Of a stretch of DNA of 64,000 nt, positions 48,628 through 58,426 are shown piece by piece. A program made the position numbers and the translations under genes. The notes beneath the pieces are model-generated. The model was not told the DNA's origin. It worked only from the letters and a program-made list of their open reading frames with translations, and did not search any database. Position 1 is the stretch's first letter. Every line of letters starts with the position of its first letter. This DNA is from Gemmobacter fulvus (lineage in GTDB: Bacteria > Pseudomonadota > Alphaproteobacteria > Rhodobacterales > Rhodobacteraceae): the NCBI RefSeq assembly GCF_018798885.1, contig NZ_CP076361.1:1758501-1822500 (forward strand), in the 5' to 3' direction.

Positions 48628-49088
48628 TCTCTTTTCAACCCGTCCCGCGCCATTCTTGGCCTGATTGGGGCGCATACACCGCCCATTTCATACAAAAGCC
48701 ACACCGCCCGTTCCGGCACAAAACCCGGACATGGCAGGCGCTTCGCAGCAGCCCATAGGGGAACGGCACGCATGAAAAGGCACGGTCGGAAAGTTCCGGC
48801 CATGGCCTTTCAGGCGTCGAATCTGGAGCAAGTACGCTCAGACCCATAACTCATTGATCGCAAATCCGAAAACGGATCCCAGCGCGGCAGAGCGCGGGGT
48901 GGCAGACCGATGTTTCAGATCGCAATCGCGTTATGTCCCCCAGGACAACGTGAATCGCTTGGACAAGCTAGCAAGCCGCGCACGGGGGCTGCAACCGAAC
49001 TTCGTTGTTGACAGAGGTTTGTTGCAGCGAATCCCAAAGCCAGTGCAAACGCGCAACGCTTGGCCGGAATTCAGGAAAAAAGTGCATA
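48628..49088. other. rpsT-dnaA intergenic region, no gene found
   Basis: About 460 bases contain the presumed dnaA leader and promoter. I see only one loose match to the DnaA box (AGTGCATAA around 49081-49089, 7 of 9) and no AT-rich unwinding segment, so an origin here is not supported. No convincing promoter boxes or small gene were found. Confidence 0.5.
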
Positions 49089-49120
49089 AAAATGCAAAAA
49101 GCGCGCCATTTGGCGCGCTT
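49089..49120 (-). terminator. Terminator after rpsT
   Basis: A 9-bp perfect stem (AAGCGCGCC / GGCGCGCTT, loop of four) is followed on the minus strand by TTTTTGCATTTTTATGC. It lies 25 bases after the rpsT stop codon. Confidence 0.85.
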
Positions 49121-49144
49121 CAGCAAAATCTTTTAATATCAGGA

Positions 49145-49423
49145 TCAGGCGGTTGCGGTCGCGCCCAGAGCCTTCACGCGCGACGACAGGCGCGACATTT
49201 TACGGCCCACGGTGTTCTTGTGCAGAACGCCTTTGGTGACGCCACGCGCCAGTTCCGGCTGTGCCAGTTTCAGCGCGGCAGCCGCAGCAGCCTGATCGCC
49301 CGACGCCAGCGCCTCTTCAACCTTGCGCAGGTAGGTGCGGATGCGCGAGCGGCGCGCCTTGTTCACGGCATAGCGGGTTTCGGACTGACGGGCGCGTTTT
49401 TTGGACTGGGGCGTATTCGCCAT
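49145..49423 (-). CDS. rpsT: 30S ribosomal protein S20
   Basis: The 92-residue basic helical protein begins [20 protein letters not shown] and has the family features [40 protein letters not shown]20 binds 16S rRNA early in 30S assembly. It sits upstream of dnaA on the same strand, as in related genomes, and has its own strong terminator and probably its own promoter. Confidence 0.97.
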   Translation of the reverse strand: MANTPQSKKRARQSETRYAVNKARRSRIRTYLRKVEEALASGDQAAAAAALKLAQPELARGVTKGVLHKNTVGRKMSRLSSRVKALGATATA

Positions 49424-49488
49424 GGGGAAGTTCCTATCGTCTGGATCGTTTGCATTTCAGTTGCACAATAGACCCAAGACGCCCGCCC

Positions 49489-49515
49489 ATAATAGCGGAA
49501 CTGATTCTTGCCTAA
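49489..49515 (-). promoter_or_regulatory. Possible rpsT promoter
   Basis: On the minus strand TATTAT (49489-49494) is a good -10 box, with TTAGGC 15 bases further upstream as a weak -35. It lies about 65 bases before the start codon. Confidence 0.35.
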
Positions 49516-49541
49516 GCGGGCCCACGCGCATGTAGGGGGTG

Positions 49542-49567
49542 CCTTTACGCCAAGTGCGGCGTAAAGG
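49542..49567. repeat. Inverted repeat between echA and rpsT
   Basis: CCTTTACGCC and GGCGTAAAGG are perfectly complementary over 10 bp around a six-base loop. There is no U-tract on either strand. It may end the enoyl-CoA hydratase transcript weakly or be a protein site upstream of rpsT. Confidence 0.4.
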
Positions 49568-49584
49568 AAAGGGAAAAACCGGGT

Positions 49585-50361
49585 TCAGCGGTCGCGGAAC
49601 TGCGGCTGGCGCTTTTCAAGGAAGGCCGCCATGCCCTCTTTCTGATCTTCGGTGGCAAACAGCGCATGGAACAGGCGGCGTTCAAACAGGATGCCCTCGC
49701 GCAGCGTCGTCTCATAGCTGCGGTTGACCGCTTCTTTCACCGCCATCGTGGTCAGGCCGGATTTTTCGGCAATCTTGGCGGCAGCCTTTCTGGCTTCGGT
49801 CAGCAGATCCTTCACCGGCACCACGCGCGACACAAGGCCGGACCGCTCTGCTTCGGCGGCATCCATGAAGCGCCCGGTCAGGTGCATGTCCATGGATTTC
49901 GACTTGCCGACAAAACGGGTCAGGCGCTGAGTGCCGCCGATCCCGGCCACAACGCCCAGATTGATCTCCGGCTGACCGAATTTCGCGGTTTCCGAGGCGA
50001 TGATGAAGTCACAGGCCATGGCGAGTTCGCAGCCGCCGCCCAGCGCATAGCCCGACACCGCCGCGATGATCGGCTTGCGGGTGCGGACGATGGCATCGGA
50101 TTCGGCGGCAAAGAAGTCCGACATGAACATGTCGACAAAGCTTTTCTCCGACATCTCCTTGATGTCGGCACCCGCCGCAAAGGCCTTTTCCGATCCGGTG
50201 ATGATGATGCAGCGCACCGAATTGTCGGCATCGGCGGCTTTCAGCGCCTCCGACAGTTCCGACAACAGCGTGCTGTTCAGCGCATTCAGGGCATCGGGCC
50301 GGTTCAGCCGGATCAATGCGACATAATCCTCGATTTCGACTATCAGTGTCTCGTAGGCCAT
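49585..50361 (-). CDS. Enoyl-CoA hydratase/isomerase family protein
   Basis: The 258-residue crotonase-fold protein hydrates trans-2-enoyl-CoA in fatty-acid oxidation. The oxyanion segments are [12 protein letters not shown] and [16 protein letters not shown]. The catalytic glutamates are in [17 protein letters not shown] and neighbouring CELA. Length and the C terminus ([15 protein letters not shown]) match short-chain enoyl-CoA hydratases. It stands alone between mutM and rpsT on the minus strand, with an inverted repeat after rpsT's promoter side rather than a normal terminator. Confidence 0.93.
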   Translation of the reverse strand: MAYETLIVEIEDYVALIRLNRPDALNALNSTLLSELSEALKAADADNSVRCIIITGSEKAFAAGADIKEMSEKSFVDMFMSDFFAAESDAIVRTRKPIIAAVSGYALGGGCELAMACDFIIASETAKFGQPEINLGVVAGIGGTQRLTRFVGKSKSMDMHLTGRFMDAAEAERSGLVSRVVPVKDLLTEARKAAAKIAEKSGLTTMAVKEAVNRSYETTLREGILFERRLFHALFATEDQKEGMAAFLEKRQPQFRDR

Positions 50362-50431
50362 GCGAGGCTCCTTTGTGGTCTTGCCCGACTCCTAACAGCC
50401 TCGGCCCAAGGTTCAAGCCATCTTCCCGCCC

Positions 50432-51283
50432 TCAGCGCTGACAGATCGGACAGAAAAAGCTGGACCGCCCGGATTGCACCAGCCGCTGCACAACACCTGT
50501 GCAGCCCGGCGTGACACAGCCCGCCCCCTCCCGGCCATAGACCCGGAAGCTGTGCTGAAAATAGCCCAGATCGCCATCCGCCTGCCGGTAATCGCGCAAG
50601 GACGAGCCGCCCGCGGTGATCGCATCGGCCAGAACCTCCCGGATCAGCGGCACCAGACTGGCGGCCTCGGCCCGGCTCAGGCTGCTGGCGCGGCGTTCGG
50701 GGTGGATACCGGCGCGGAACAGCACCTCGCAGACATAGATATTGCCCAGCCCCGCCACCAGATGCTGATCGAGCAGCGCGGTCTTGATCGGCGTGTTGCG
50801 CCCGGCAAGCCGCGCCACCAGATAGGATTCGTCAAATTCATTGCCCAACGGCTCTGGCCCAAGCACCGACAACAGCGGATGCGCCTCCGCCGTGGCCGTC
50901 GCCATCAGATCCATCGCGCCAAAGCGACGGGCGTCATTGAAGGTCACGCGCGCGCCGCCCTCCAGATCAAACACCACATGGTCATGTTTCGCAGGTGCCG
51001 GATGGGCGTGATGGAACGCACCCAGAGCCGCGCCGGAAATCAGCATCCGCCCCGACATGCCCAGATGGATCAGCAGGCTTTCCCCGCTGGACAGATCGGC
51101 CAGAATGTATTTCGACCGGCGGCGCAGCGCCTCGATCCGTGCGCCGGTCAGGCGCTCGGCCATGCGCGGTGGAAAGGGCCAGCGCAGATCGGGACGGTTG
51201 ACCTGCGCCTGAAGAATAAGGCGGCCCGTCATCACCGGCTCCAGCCCGCGACGGACGGTTTCAACCTCGGGCAGTTCGGGCAT
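50432..51283 (-). CDS. mutM: Formamidopyrimidine-DNA glycosylase
   Basis: MutM removes 8-oxoguanine and formamidopyrimidines. It has 283 residues and begins [14 protein letters not shown] after the initiator, so the catalytic Pro2 and Glu3 are in place. The H2TH region is [18 protein letters not shown] and the C-terminal zinc finger has four cysteines (CVTPGC ... CPIC). The long frame upstream of 51283 is only antisense to ubiE-ubiB and was rejected. It is divergent from ubiE across 84 bases. Confidence 0.96.
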   Translation of the reverse strand: MPELPEVETVRRGLEPVMTGRLILQAQVNRPDLRWPFPPRMAERLTGARIEALRRRSKYILADLSSGESLLIHLGMSGRMLISGAALGAFHHAHPAPAKHDHVVFDLEGGARVTFNDARRFGAMDLMATATAEAHPLLSVLGPEPLGNEFDESYLVARLAGRNTPIKTALLDQHLVAGLGNIYVCEVLFRAGIHPERRASSLSRAEAASLVPLIREVLADAITAGGSSLRDYRQADGDLGYFQHSFRVYGREGAGCVTPGCTGVVQRLVQSGRSSFFCPICQR

Positions 51284-51367
51284 TCGGCACCTCTGGACAG
51301 TTGGGCGCATTGCAGCGCGCGCATTGCGCCCTATAAGGTGTGGCAAAAGCAATGGCGGCAAGTGCAG

Positions 51368-52117
51368 ATGACCGACGAAGAGCAAAAGACCCATTTCGGC
51401 TTTCAGACCGTGAACGAGGCGGAAAAGGCCGGCATGGTCCATGGCGTGTTCACCCGCGTTGCCAGCAAATATGACATCATGAATGATGTGATGAGCATGG
51501 GGATTCACCGCATCTGGAAAGATGCGATGATGGATTGGCTGGCACCACGGCCCGGCCAGCGCCTGCTGGATGTCGCCGGGGGCACGGGCGATGTGTCCTT
51601 CCGCTTTCTGAACCGGGCACCGGGTGCCCATGCCACCGTGCTGGACATGACCGAAAGCATGCTGGTCGAAGGGCGTCAGCGCGCCGAAGCCAGCGACATG
51701 GCCGACCGGCTCGACTGGGTGGTCGGGGATGCGATGGCCCTGCCGTTCAAGGCGAATACCTTCGATGTCTATACGATCAGCTTTGGCATCCGCAACGTGA
51801 CCCGGGTGCAGGATGCGCTGAACGAAGCCTATCGCGTGCTGCGCCCCGGCGGGCGGCTGATGGTGCTGGAATTCAGCCAGCTGCCCAACGCCGCCATGCA
51901 GAAAGCCTATGACCTTTACAGTTTCAATGTGATCCCGGTCATGGGGCAGATCATTGCGAATGACCGCGACAGCTATCAGTATCTCGTGGAAAGCATTCGC
52001 AAATTCCCCGATCAGGACACGTTTGCCGCCATGATCCGCAAAGCGGGGTTCGGTCAGGTGAGCTATCGGAACCTGTCCTTGGGCATTGCCGCGCTGCATT
52101 CCGGCTGGAAGCTGTAA
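51368..52117 (+). CDS. ubiE: Ubiquinone/menaquinone biosynthesis C-methyltransferase UbiE
   Basis: UbiE methylates the ring carbon in ubiquinone (and menaquinone) synthesis. The 249-residue protein starts [20 protein letters not shown] and has [20 protein letters not shown], the SAM motif [12 protein letters not shown], and [20 protein letters not shown]. The initiator ATG at 51368 is the family start; the frame continues upstream only as antisense to mutM. The stop codon is directly followed by the ubiB start, giving an operon of two. Confidence 0.96.
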   Translation: MTDEEQKTHFGFQTVNEAEKAGMVHGVFTRVASKYDIMNDVMSMGIHRIWKDAMMDWLAPRPGQRLLDVAGGTGDVSFRFLNRAPGAHATVLDMTESMLVEGRQRAEASDMADRLDWVVGDAMALPFKANTFDVYTISFGIRNVTRVQDALNEAYRVLRPGGRLMVLEFSQLPNAAMQKAYDLYSFNVIPVMGQIIANDRDSYQYLVESIRKFPDQDTFAAMIRKAGFGQVSYRNLSLGIAALHSGWKL

Positions 52118-53641
52118 ATGCGCGGTCCGCACAACATCATCCGTCTGGTGCGCACACTCGCCACGCTGGAACGCAGCGGCGCGATTGGCGTGGTGCTGGA
52201 AGCGATGGACGCCCCGCCCCGGTTGCGGCTGGCCGCGCGGGTGCTGGGATGGCCGTTCAAATGGCTGGGGCTGAAGGGGGATCCGGCACTGCCCCCCGCC
52301 ACGCGCGCCCTGACGGCGCTGGGTCCGGCCTATATCAAATTCGGCCAGATCCTGTCGACGCGCCCCGATATTGTCGGCGATGAGCTCGCGTTGCAGCTGA
52401 AATACCTGCAAGACAAACTGCCGCCCTTCCCGGTGGAGGTGGCCAAACGCATGGTCGCGGAAGAGCTGGCGCTGCCGGTCGACCAGATGTTTTCCGAATT
52501 TTCCGAACCCGTCGCCGCCGCCTCGATCGCGCAGGTGCATCGGGCGCGGCTGGTCGATACCGGGCAAGAGGTGGCGGTCAAAGTGCTGCGCCCCGGCATC
52601 GAACGCGCCTTCCGCAAGGATATCGACGCCTTCTATTTCGCCGCGCGGGTGATCGAAACGCTGTCGCCCGCCTCGCGCCGCCTGCACCCGATGGAGGTAA
52701 TCCGCCATTTCGAGGGCGTGGTCATGGGCGAGCTGGATCTGCGGCTGGAATCCGCCGCCGCCGCCGAATTCTCCGCCAACACCGAAAAGGATGAAGGATT
52801 TCAGGTGCCCGCGCCGATCTGGCATCTGTCCAGCCGTCAGGTGATGACGATGGGCTGGGCAGAGGGCGTGTCGATGGCCGACAATCTGGCGATTGATGCG
52901 GCCGGGCATGACAGAACCCTTCTCGGTGCGCGGGTGTTGCAACTGTTCCTGCAACACGCGCTGCGCGACGGCTATTTCCACGCCGACATGCACCAGGGCA
53001 ACCTGAAGGTCGCGGCCAGTGGCAATATCATTGCCTATGATTTTGGCATCATGGGGCGGCTGGATGAATATACCCGCCGGGTTTACGCCGAAATCCTGTT
53101 TGGCTTCATCCGCAAGGATTATCGCCGGGTGGCGGAGGTACATTTCGAGGCTGGTTATGTTCCAGCCGACCGCGACATCGACGAATTTGCCCGCGCCCTG
53201 CGTGTGGTGGGTGAGCCGATCTTCGGCATGGATGCCTCGCGCATCTCCATGGCGCGGCTTTTGTCGTATCTGTTTGAAGTCACAGAAAAATTCGGCATGG
53301 AAACCCGCACCGAGCTGATCCTTCTGCAACGCACGATGGTCGTGGTGGAAGGGGTGGCGCGGGGGTTGGACCCGCATATCAACATCTGGCAGGTCGCCCG
53401 GCCCATCGTGGAAAGCTATATCGCCCAGAATGTCGGCCCGCGCGCCTTGCTGCGGGATCTGGGCAAGACCATGCGGGTTCTGGCCCGGTTCGGCCCCAAG
53501 CTTCCGGGCATGGTGGAATCGCGTCTGATCCAGCAGACTGAACCGGCCCCCGCGCCGCGCCCGGTGCTGCATCCCGTGATCTGGATGGGGTTGGGTGGCG
53601 GCTTCGTGGCGCTTGGTGTGGCGCTGGGATCCCTGCTTTAA
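52118..53641 (+). CDS. ubiB: Ubiquinone biosynthesis protein UbiB
   Basis: The 507-residue atypical kinase-like ATPase is needed for ubiquinone synthesis, probably by helping lipid precursors reach the enzymes. It has the KxGQ motif ([13 protein letters not shown]), the Ala-rich nucleotide loop [24 protein letters not shown] and the metal motif YDFGIMG. A C-terminal helix ([19 protein letters not shown]) anchors it to the membrane. It starts at the base after the ubiE stop codon and overlaps the convergent phosphotransferase gene by four bases. Confidence 0.95.
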   Translation: MRGPHNIIRLVRTLATLERSGAIGVVLEAMDAPPRLRLAARVLGWPFKWLGLKGDPALPPATRALTALGPAYIKFGQILSTRPDIVGDELALQLKYLQDKLPPFPVEVAKRMVAEELALPVDQMFSEFSEPVAAASIAQVHRARLVDTGQEVAVKVLRPGIERAFRKDIDAFYFAARVIETLSPASRRLHPMEVIRHFEGVVMGELDLRLESAAAAEFSANTEKDEGFQVPAPIWHLSSRQVMTMGWAEGVSMADNLAIDAAGHDRTLLGARVLQLFLQHALRDGYFHADMHQGNLKVAASGNIIAYDFGIMGRLDEYTRRVYAEILFGFIRKDYRRVAEVHFEAGYVPADRDIDEFARALRVVGEPIFGMDASRISMARLLSYLFEVTEKFGMETRTELILLQRTMVVVEGVARGLDPHINIWQVARPIVESYIAQNVGPRALLRDLGKTMRVLARFGPKLPGMVESRLIQQTEPAPAPRPVLHPVIWMGLGGGFVALGVALGSLL

Positions 53642-54519
53642 AGCCGGGCTATCTCCAGCCGACAGGCCGCCGCATAATCCGCATCCCCCTGCGCCGCACG
53701 CCAGGCGCAATGCGCCGCAATGCGCCAATGCAGCAAGGGGCGCAGCATCAGATAGCGCTGCACAACCGCGCGATCCGCATAGGCGGCAAGGAAAGCCTCA
53801 GCCTCCGCTTCGGTCAGCGCCGCGCCGCGATACAGAAGCTGCATGGCAGGCGACAGGAAAAGCGCAATATCATCAACGGGATCGCCAAGGCCGGGGCATT
53901 GCCAGTCAATCATGGTGATGCGGTGCCCCGCAACGATCATATTGCCGGGCACCGCATCGCCATGCACCAGCCTCGGCCTGGCCAAAGCCGCGACCTCGGG
54001 CACTTGCGGCTGTGCGGGTAGCCACCCTGCCGGGGCAAAGCTGTCGGCATGGCGGGCAATCGCGGCGCTTCCCATTGGCAGCAAACGCAACGGCAGGCTC
54101 TGGCGATGAATGGCAGACAACACGGTCGCAACCTGCGCCGGGCCGCTCTGCCAACTCTGCCCAGATTGATGCCGGTATGCGATCCAGCCGTCTCCGCGAT
54201 ACAGCAATTCCGGCGCAAGACCCGTCGCCGCAAGCCGCTGCAACACCATCGCCTCTGCGCCTGGATCATTGGGGAACAGCGGGCTTGCCATCATCGGGCG
54301 GTAGAGCTTGATGGCCACATCCGCCACTTGCCAGACTAGATTGCTGCGCCCCCCCGTCAGGGCAAGCCAAGGCTGCTGCCGCAACGCAGGAAACGCGCCC
54401 AGAACGGCGCGGTGCAGCGCCGGGGGCACTGTCAGGTCGGATGCGGAGGCAACTGTCGTCATGATCAGGCGCGACGCTAGGCGCAGAGACGCGCGGTGGC
54501 AAGGGTGGGCAAGGGTCAT
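53638..54519 (-). CDS. Choline/aminoglycoside-kinase-like phosphotransferase
   Basis: The 293-residue protein has the APH/ChoK fold. Glycine-rich [13 protein letters not shown] lies near residues 55-67, the Brenner motif is [14 protein letters not shown] with Asp and Asn, and the metal site is [17 protein letters not shown]. The substrate might be choline, thiamine or another small alcohol. The ATG at 54519 overlaps the flgD stop as ATGA, so it is coupled to the flagellar genes; an internal ATG at 54462 is a possible alternative. Its end overlaps ubiB convergently by four bases. Confidence 0.82.
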   Translation of the reverse strand: MTLAHPCHRASLRLASRLIMTTVASASDLTVPPALHRAVLGAFPALRQQPWLALTGGRSNLVWQVADVAIKLYRPMMASPLFPNDPGAEAMVLQRLAATGLAPELLYRGDGWIAYRHQSGQSWQSGPAQVATVLSAIHRQSLPLRLLPMGSAAIARHADSFAPAGWLPAQPQVPEVAALARPRLVHGDAVPGNMIVAGHRITMIDWQCPGLGDPVDDIALFLSPAMQLLYRGAALTEAEAEAFLAAYADRAVVQRYLMLRPLLHWRIAAHCAWRAAQGDADYAAACRLEIARL

Positions 54520-55175
54520 TCACGCAGCGCAGTCACAGCGGCAACAGAGACCTCTGCCCCCCCCTCCATCAACAGCGTCATTCCAGAGGCGCCGCCGCGA
54601 ACCTCGGTGATCCGCCCGTAAAGCTCGACGGCGGTATCCTCCAACTGCTCGCCATTGCGATAATTTTCCAGCGTGAACGTATACAGGCCGTCGGGCAAGG
54701 GCGCCTCCTCGATATCAACGGGCGTCCACTCATATTCGGTGGCATCCTTGGGCAGATCCAGCCGGTTGACCACCTCCCCCTCCGCGTTGGTGACCACCAT
54801 CACCACCCGATCAACCCCCGCAATCGGATTGGGCGAGAGCGCGATTGCCTGCCCGTCGGTGATCAGCCCCGGCATGGCGGCCCGCGCCTCGCTGCCCACC
54901 CAGGTCGCCATCTGCGCCATGCCCAACATGCCGAACTGCGTCTGCATCGCCTCCAGCAGCTGATTGGTTTTCGTCTGTTGCTCGACCCCGGAAAACGTGG
55001 CGAGCTGCACGGCATAATCAGAGCTGTCGATCGGGTTCAACGGATCCTGATTCTGCAACTGGGTCGTCATCATTTTCAGGAAGGTTTGAAAATCCGAGGC
55101 GACGGTGGTCCGGTCGCGGCCCAGCGGGCCGGTGGCGCCAGATCGCGAAGCAGACAGTGCCGCATTCACTTGCAT
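54516..55175 (-). CDS. flgD: Flagellar hook assembly protein FlgD
   Basis: FlgD caps the growing hook. It has 219 residues from the ATG at 55175 (MQVNAALSASRSGA), which follows AAAGGA; the longer frame upstream is unlikely. The signature region is DFQTFLKMMTTQLQNQDPLN followed by the characteristic IDSSDYAVQLATFSGVEQQTK. The C-terminal domain is a tudor/FN3-like hook domain. The gene lies ten bases downstream of fliK on the minus strand. Confidence 0.92.
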   Translation of the reverse strand: MQVNAALSASRSGATGPLGRDRTTVASDFQTFLKMMTTQLQNQDPLNPIDSSDYAVQLATFSGVEQQTKTNQLLEAMQTQFGMLGMAQMATWVGSEARAAMPGLITDGQAIALSPNPIAGVDRVVMVVTNAEGEVVNRLDLPKDATEYEWTPVDIEEAPLPDGLYTFTLENYRNGEQLEDTAVELYGRITEVRGGASGMTLLMEGGAEVSVAAVTALRE

Positions 55176-55185
55176 GATGGTCCTT

Positions 55186-56217
55186 TCAAAGCCTGAGATT
55201 GAGGCCAGATCCCGGCGAGACCTGCACCGTTTGCAGCATCCTGTCACCGGACGGCGCAGGCAGGGCCGGGGCGGCAACAGGCGCGGTTTTGTCCTGTGCG
55301 GCCTGCCCATCCTGGCCCCATTGGCCAAACGTCATTTCGGATTGGGCAAACCCCGCCTCCAGAAACTCCTGCGCCAATTGGTCGGCATTGCGCCGCAGCA
55401 GATCGAGTGTTTCGGAGCGTTCCGCTATCAGATGCACTCGCATCACCTCACCATCCGGGGTCAATGACAGCTGAACGCGGCCAAGCTCTTCCGGGGCGAG
55501 GATCACTTCGATAGCGGTTTCTGAGGGCGGAGCGACGTTTGGCTGTGCCAGATCCGGCCGGAGCGTTTCAAGGCACAGGCGCAGCTGGCGGGCGGCCACC
55601 TTCGCCACGTCGCCCTGCCCGGTTTCGGCCAAAGCCCGACCCTCCGGGCCAGACGCGGGCACGCCGGTTTCAGCACCGTCATCTGCCATCGCCAGATCCG
55701 CATCGTCGGGCGAAACGTTGGCACCTGCCTGCGGTTCGGCCTCTGCGGCGACTGGCTGCACGTCCGGCTCTGCATCGCCACCCGATGCCTGCGGTTCGGT
55801 GGGATCATCCGGCAACAGCGGCTCTGGCGCCGACAGCGTTCGGGCAAACACCACAAGGCCAGCCGGAAGCTGTGCCGATGGCGGCGTGATGGGCGGTTCC
55901 TCTTGCGGGGCGGCTTGCGTCGTTGTTTGCAGCGGCGCTGCAGGATCGCCGTCAATCTGCTGAACGGCCTCGTCCGGCAGATCCGGCCCGCCCTCGATCA
56001 CCGGGGCAATCGGCTGCGGCATCATCTGGGCAATCGCAGGTGGCTCCACCAGCGCGGGCGGATCAGGATCATCAGTCTGGTCGCGCGTTTCGACCTCGGG
56101 ATCGGCGGTCACACTCAGATCAAATACAGCGCCAAAGTCCTCCGCACCCGGCATCGTCGCCACAGCTTTCGCCATGGGCGTCGGGGTCACCTTGAAAAGG
56201 GTCAGAACTGGAATCAC
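55186..56217 (-). CDS. fliK: Flagellar hook-length control protein (FliK C-terminal domain)
   Basis: The 343-residue protein is mostly low complexity (Pro/Ala/Glu-rich) for 220 residues. It ends in the conserved FliK C-terminal domain (EVILAPEELGRVQLSLTPDG; VHLIAERSETLDLLRRNADQL). FliK measures hook length and switches the export gate from hook to filament substrates. I chose the GTG at 56217 because GAGG lies at the right distance; a TTG eight codons earlier and an ATG at 56175 are alternatives. It is divergent from flgJ. Confidence 0.85.
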   Translation of the reverse strand: MIPVLTLFKVTPTPMAKAVATMPGAEDFGAVFDLSVTADPEVETRDQTDDPDPPALVEPPAIAQMMPQPIAPVIEGGPDLPDEAVQQIDGDPAAPLQTTTQAAPQEEPPITPPSAQLPAGLVVFARTLSAPEPLLPDDPTEPQASGGDAEPDVQPVAAEAEPQAGANVSPDDADLAMADDGAETGVPASGPEGRALAETGQGDVAKVAARQLRLCLETLRPDLAQPNVAPPSETAIEVILAPEELGRVQLSLTPDGEVMRVHLIAERSETLDLLRRNADQLAQEFLEAGFAQSEMTFGQWGQDGQAAQDKTAPVAAPALPAPSGDRMLQTVQVSPGSGLNLRL

Positions 56218-56265
56218 CGGGGCCTCACACTCTGCAACCAACTTCCCCGTTATCAGGGCAACTAA

Positions 56266-56280
56266 TTACCGGATGTTTAC
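56266..56280. promoter_or_regulatory. TTAC-N7-TTAC direct repeat between fliK and flgJ
   Basis: Two TTAC tetramers are separated by exactly seven bases (CGGATGT). The CtrA response regulator of alphaproteobacteria binds TTAA-N7-TTAA-type repeats at flagellar promoters, and this matches the geometry, with C in place of the last A. Confidence 0.4.
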
Positions 56281-56328
56281 CTGCCATCACCGATAGTGCC
56301 GAAAATCTGATACAAAAGGAGAACGCAC

Positions 56329-56634
56329 ATGCTGCCCCCCCTTCTACCCGACCCCCGCCGCAGTTGCCTCGGCGCGCCTTCCGCCGCCTTGCCGGACAGG
56401 CAGGCGCAGATCTGCCAGAAAGCCATTGATCTGGAACAGATTTTCCTTGCCGAGATGCTGGCCCATGCCGAGATGGGAAACACGGCGGCATCGTTCGGCG
56501 GTGGCATTGGCGAGACGCAATTCGCCTCTTTTCTGCGTCAGGAGCAGGCGCGCGCGATGGTGACGGCAGGTGGCATCGGGCTCAGCGAATCGCTTTTCAA
56601 GGCTTTGACAGAGGCAGACACCGATGGAAACTGA
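56329..56634 (+). CDS. flgJ: FlgJ-like rod-binding protein
   Basis: The 101-residue protein matches the rod-binding N-terminal domain of FlgJ (AIDLEQIFLAEMLAHAEMGN; GIGETQFASFLRQEQARAM; GGIGLSESLFKAL). It lacks the muramidase domain that gammaproteobacterial FlgJ has, as is normal in alphaproteobacteria. It assists rod assembly in the periplasm. AAAGGAG precedes the ATG. It overlaps the next gene by 11 bases. Confidence 0.85.
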   Translation: MLPPLLPDPRRSCLGAPSAALPDRQAQICQKAIDLEQIFLAEMLAHAEMGNTAASFGGGIGETQFASFLRQEQARAMVTAGGIGLSESLFKALTEADTDGN

Positions 56635-56962
56635 CCCCCTGCAGCGGCTTGATCATACGATGGATGCGCTGCGCGCGGCGCTTCTGTCAGGCGACCTTCT
56701 GGCGCTCGAACCCCTTGAGGCCATCCTGACGGCGGAAAGCGGCAGTCTTGCGGCGGAAACGCCAGCCGACAGCCTGGCGCGGCTGCGCGGCAAGGCGGCA
56801 CAGAGCGAGGTTCTGCTGGCTGCAGCGCTGCGCGGCTTGCGATCCGCGCAGCGTCGCATGGCCGAGATCGAGGCGATCCAGAACGGCTTTTCCACCTATG
56901 ACCATCAGGGACAGCGTCAGGCCCACAGCACGGCGGCGGGCGATCTGGCACGACGTTTCTGA
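56624..56962 (+). CDS. FlgN-like flagellar export chaperone
   Basis: The 112-residue all-helical protein starts METDPLQRLDHTMDALRAAL and has a long heptad-like pattern, with MAEIEAIQNGFSTYDHQG near the C terminus. Size, helix content and position between flgJ and the flagellin gene fit FlgN, the chaperone of hook-filament junction proteins. Sequence alone is not decisive. It overlaps flgJ by 11 bases, so the two are translationally linked. Confidence 0.65.
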   Translation: METDPLQRLDHTMDALRAALLSGDLLALEPLEAILTAESGSLAAETPADSLARLRGKAAQSEVLLAAALRGLRSAQRRMAEIEAIQNGFSTYDHQGQRQAHSTAAGDLARRF

Positions 56963-57007
56963 TCTGATTCAAATACCGAGAATTTCCATCCGAACCAGCA
57001 AACAACT

Positions 57008-57022
57008 TTAGGGAACTGTTAG
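57008..57022. promoter_or_regulatory. TTAG-N7-TTAG direct repeat upstream of flagellin
   Basis: TTAG, seven bases (GGAACTG) and TTAG lie 150 bases before the flagellin start. The spacing equals that in front of flgJ and suits a CtrA-like site or, less likely, chance. Confidence 0.4.
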
Positions 57023-57171
57023 AACTTCGTCTGCATCACTGACAGGGCATCCCATGGTGGGTTGGCGCGGTCGCCGTTCAGGCACCGCAAGGGCGAGAAA
57101 GCCGGAATTGCCGCAGATCTGCGGCGTGCCATGCCTGACGCAAAGCGCGGGCATATCGAAAGGTAGAGGAC

Positions 57172-58389
57172 ATGTCGTCCATTCTGACAAATACCAGTGC
57201 CATGGTCGCCCTTCAGACCATGAAAAGCATCAATTCCAACCTGAGCCAGGTGCAATCGGAAATCTCGACTGGCAAATCCGTGTCGACGGCGCGTGACAAT
57301 GCGGCAGTCTGGGCCATCTCGAAAGTGATGGAATCGGATGTGAAAGGCTTCAAAGGCATTTCCGACAGCCTCTCGCTCGGCTCTTCGACCATTTCTGTTG
57401 CCCGGCAAGCGGCGGAAACCGTCACCGACCTGCTGACCGAGATCAAGGGCAAGATCGTGGCGGCGCAGGAAGACAACGTCGACCGCACCAAGATCCAGAC
57501 CGATATCAGCGCGCTGCGTGACCAGATCGGTTCGGTTGTGGGCGCGGCACAGTTCAACGGCCTGAATCTGGTGGATGGATCGCAGACCACGGTGGATGTC
57601 CTGTCGTCGCTGGACCGCAGTGCCAGCGGAGTTTCCGCCTCCAAGATCACCGTCACCGCGCAAGACCTGTCGGTCGGCGGCTATGCCGCGAATGATGTGT
57701 TCAGTGCCTCGACCGGCGGCACGATTTCGGGCGCGGGCGATACCTTCGTGCTGTCGCTTGATGCCGCAGGCGGCACCGATGACATCACGATTGCCGATGG
57801 CACAACCGCTTGGGCGGCGGGTGACAAGATCACGATGCGCGTTGGTGACAAGACCGCATCCTACACAGTGACCGCTTCTGACATCACGAGCGGCGCGAAT
57901 ACCGTGCCGGATCTGATCGCCGTGGGCATGAAGAACGCCATCGACGCCTTGGGCATTTCGGGGCTGACGGTGGATTATGACAGCGGCTCGCCCGGTCAGC
58001 TTGCCTTCACCAATGACGGCACGACCGACCTCGCCGTCAGTGGCCAGTTCAAGAATGCAGGCTCCGGGGGGCTTGGCGCGCTGAGCAGCATTGATGTCTC
58101 CACCGCTTCTGGCGCAGATTCCGCCCTGACGGCGATCGAGGGCATGATCCAGACCTCTATTGATGCGGCGGCAGAGTTCGGCTCCACCCAGAAGCGGATT
58201 GATATCCAAGCCGATTTCGTGGGCAAGCTGAGCGACTCGCTGAAAGCGGGCATCGGCACAATGGTCGACGCCAATATGGAGGAAGCCTCGGCACGACTGC
58301 AGGCCCTGCAGGTGCAGCAGCAGCTTGGGGTGCAGGCGCTGTCCATCGCGAACCAGTCGCCCCAGAGCATCCTTTCGCTCTTCCGCTGA
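57172..58389 (+). CDS. fliC: Flagellin
   Basis: The 405-residue filament subunit has the conserved terminal helices. The N terminus is MSSILTNTSAMVALQTMKSI with the D0/D1 segment SNLSQVQSEISTGKSVSTAR and LRDQIGSVVGAAQFNGLNLV. The C terminus is MEEASARLQALQVQQQLGVQ ending SILSLFR. The central 200 residues are variable, Thr/Gly/Ala-rich surface domains. A strong GGTAGAGGAC ribosome site precedes the start. It is expressed with flaF-flbT, whose products control flagellin level. Confidence 0.96.
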   Translation: MSSILTNTSAMVALQTMKSINSNLSQVQSEISTGKSVSTARDNAAVWAISKVMESDVKGFKGISDSLSLGSSTISVARQAAETVTDLLTEIKGKIVAAQEDNVDRTKIQTDISALRDQIGSVVGAAQFNGLNLVDGSQTTVDVLSSLDRSASGVSASKITVTAQDLSVGGYAANDVFSASTGGTISGAGDTFVLSLDAAGGTDDITIADGTTAWAAGDKITMRVGDKTASYTVTASDITSGANTVPDLIAVGMKNAIDALGISGLTVDYDSGSPGQLAFTNDGTTDLAVSGQFKNAGSGGLGALSSIDVSTASGADSALTAIEGMIQTSIDAAAEFGSTQKRIDIQADFVGKLSDSLKAGIGTMVDANMEEASARLQALQVQQQLGVQALSIANQSPQSILSLFR

Positions 58390-58397
58390 CGGACCTT

Positions 58398-58426
58398 GCC
58401 GTGGCGCGCGCCCTGCGTGCCACGGC
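58398..58426 (+). terminator. Hairpin after the flagellin gene
   Basis: GCCGTGGC pairs with GCCACGGC across a 13-base loop, nine bases after the flagellin stop codon. There is no U-tract, so it may stabilise the message or reduce readthrough into flaF rather than terminate. Confidence 0.45.

Noticed and set aside
48628..49088. oriC between rpsT and dnaA
   Set aside because: No cluster of DnaA boxes and no AT-rich unwinding segment.
50432..53728. 1098-residue extended frame ending in mutM
   Set aside because: Everything before 51283 is antisense to ubiE-ubiB; MutM requires Pro2 of MPELPEVE at the N terminus.
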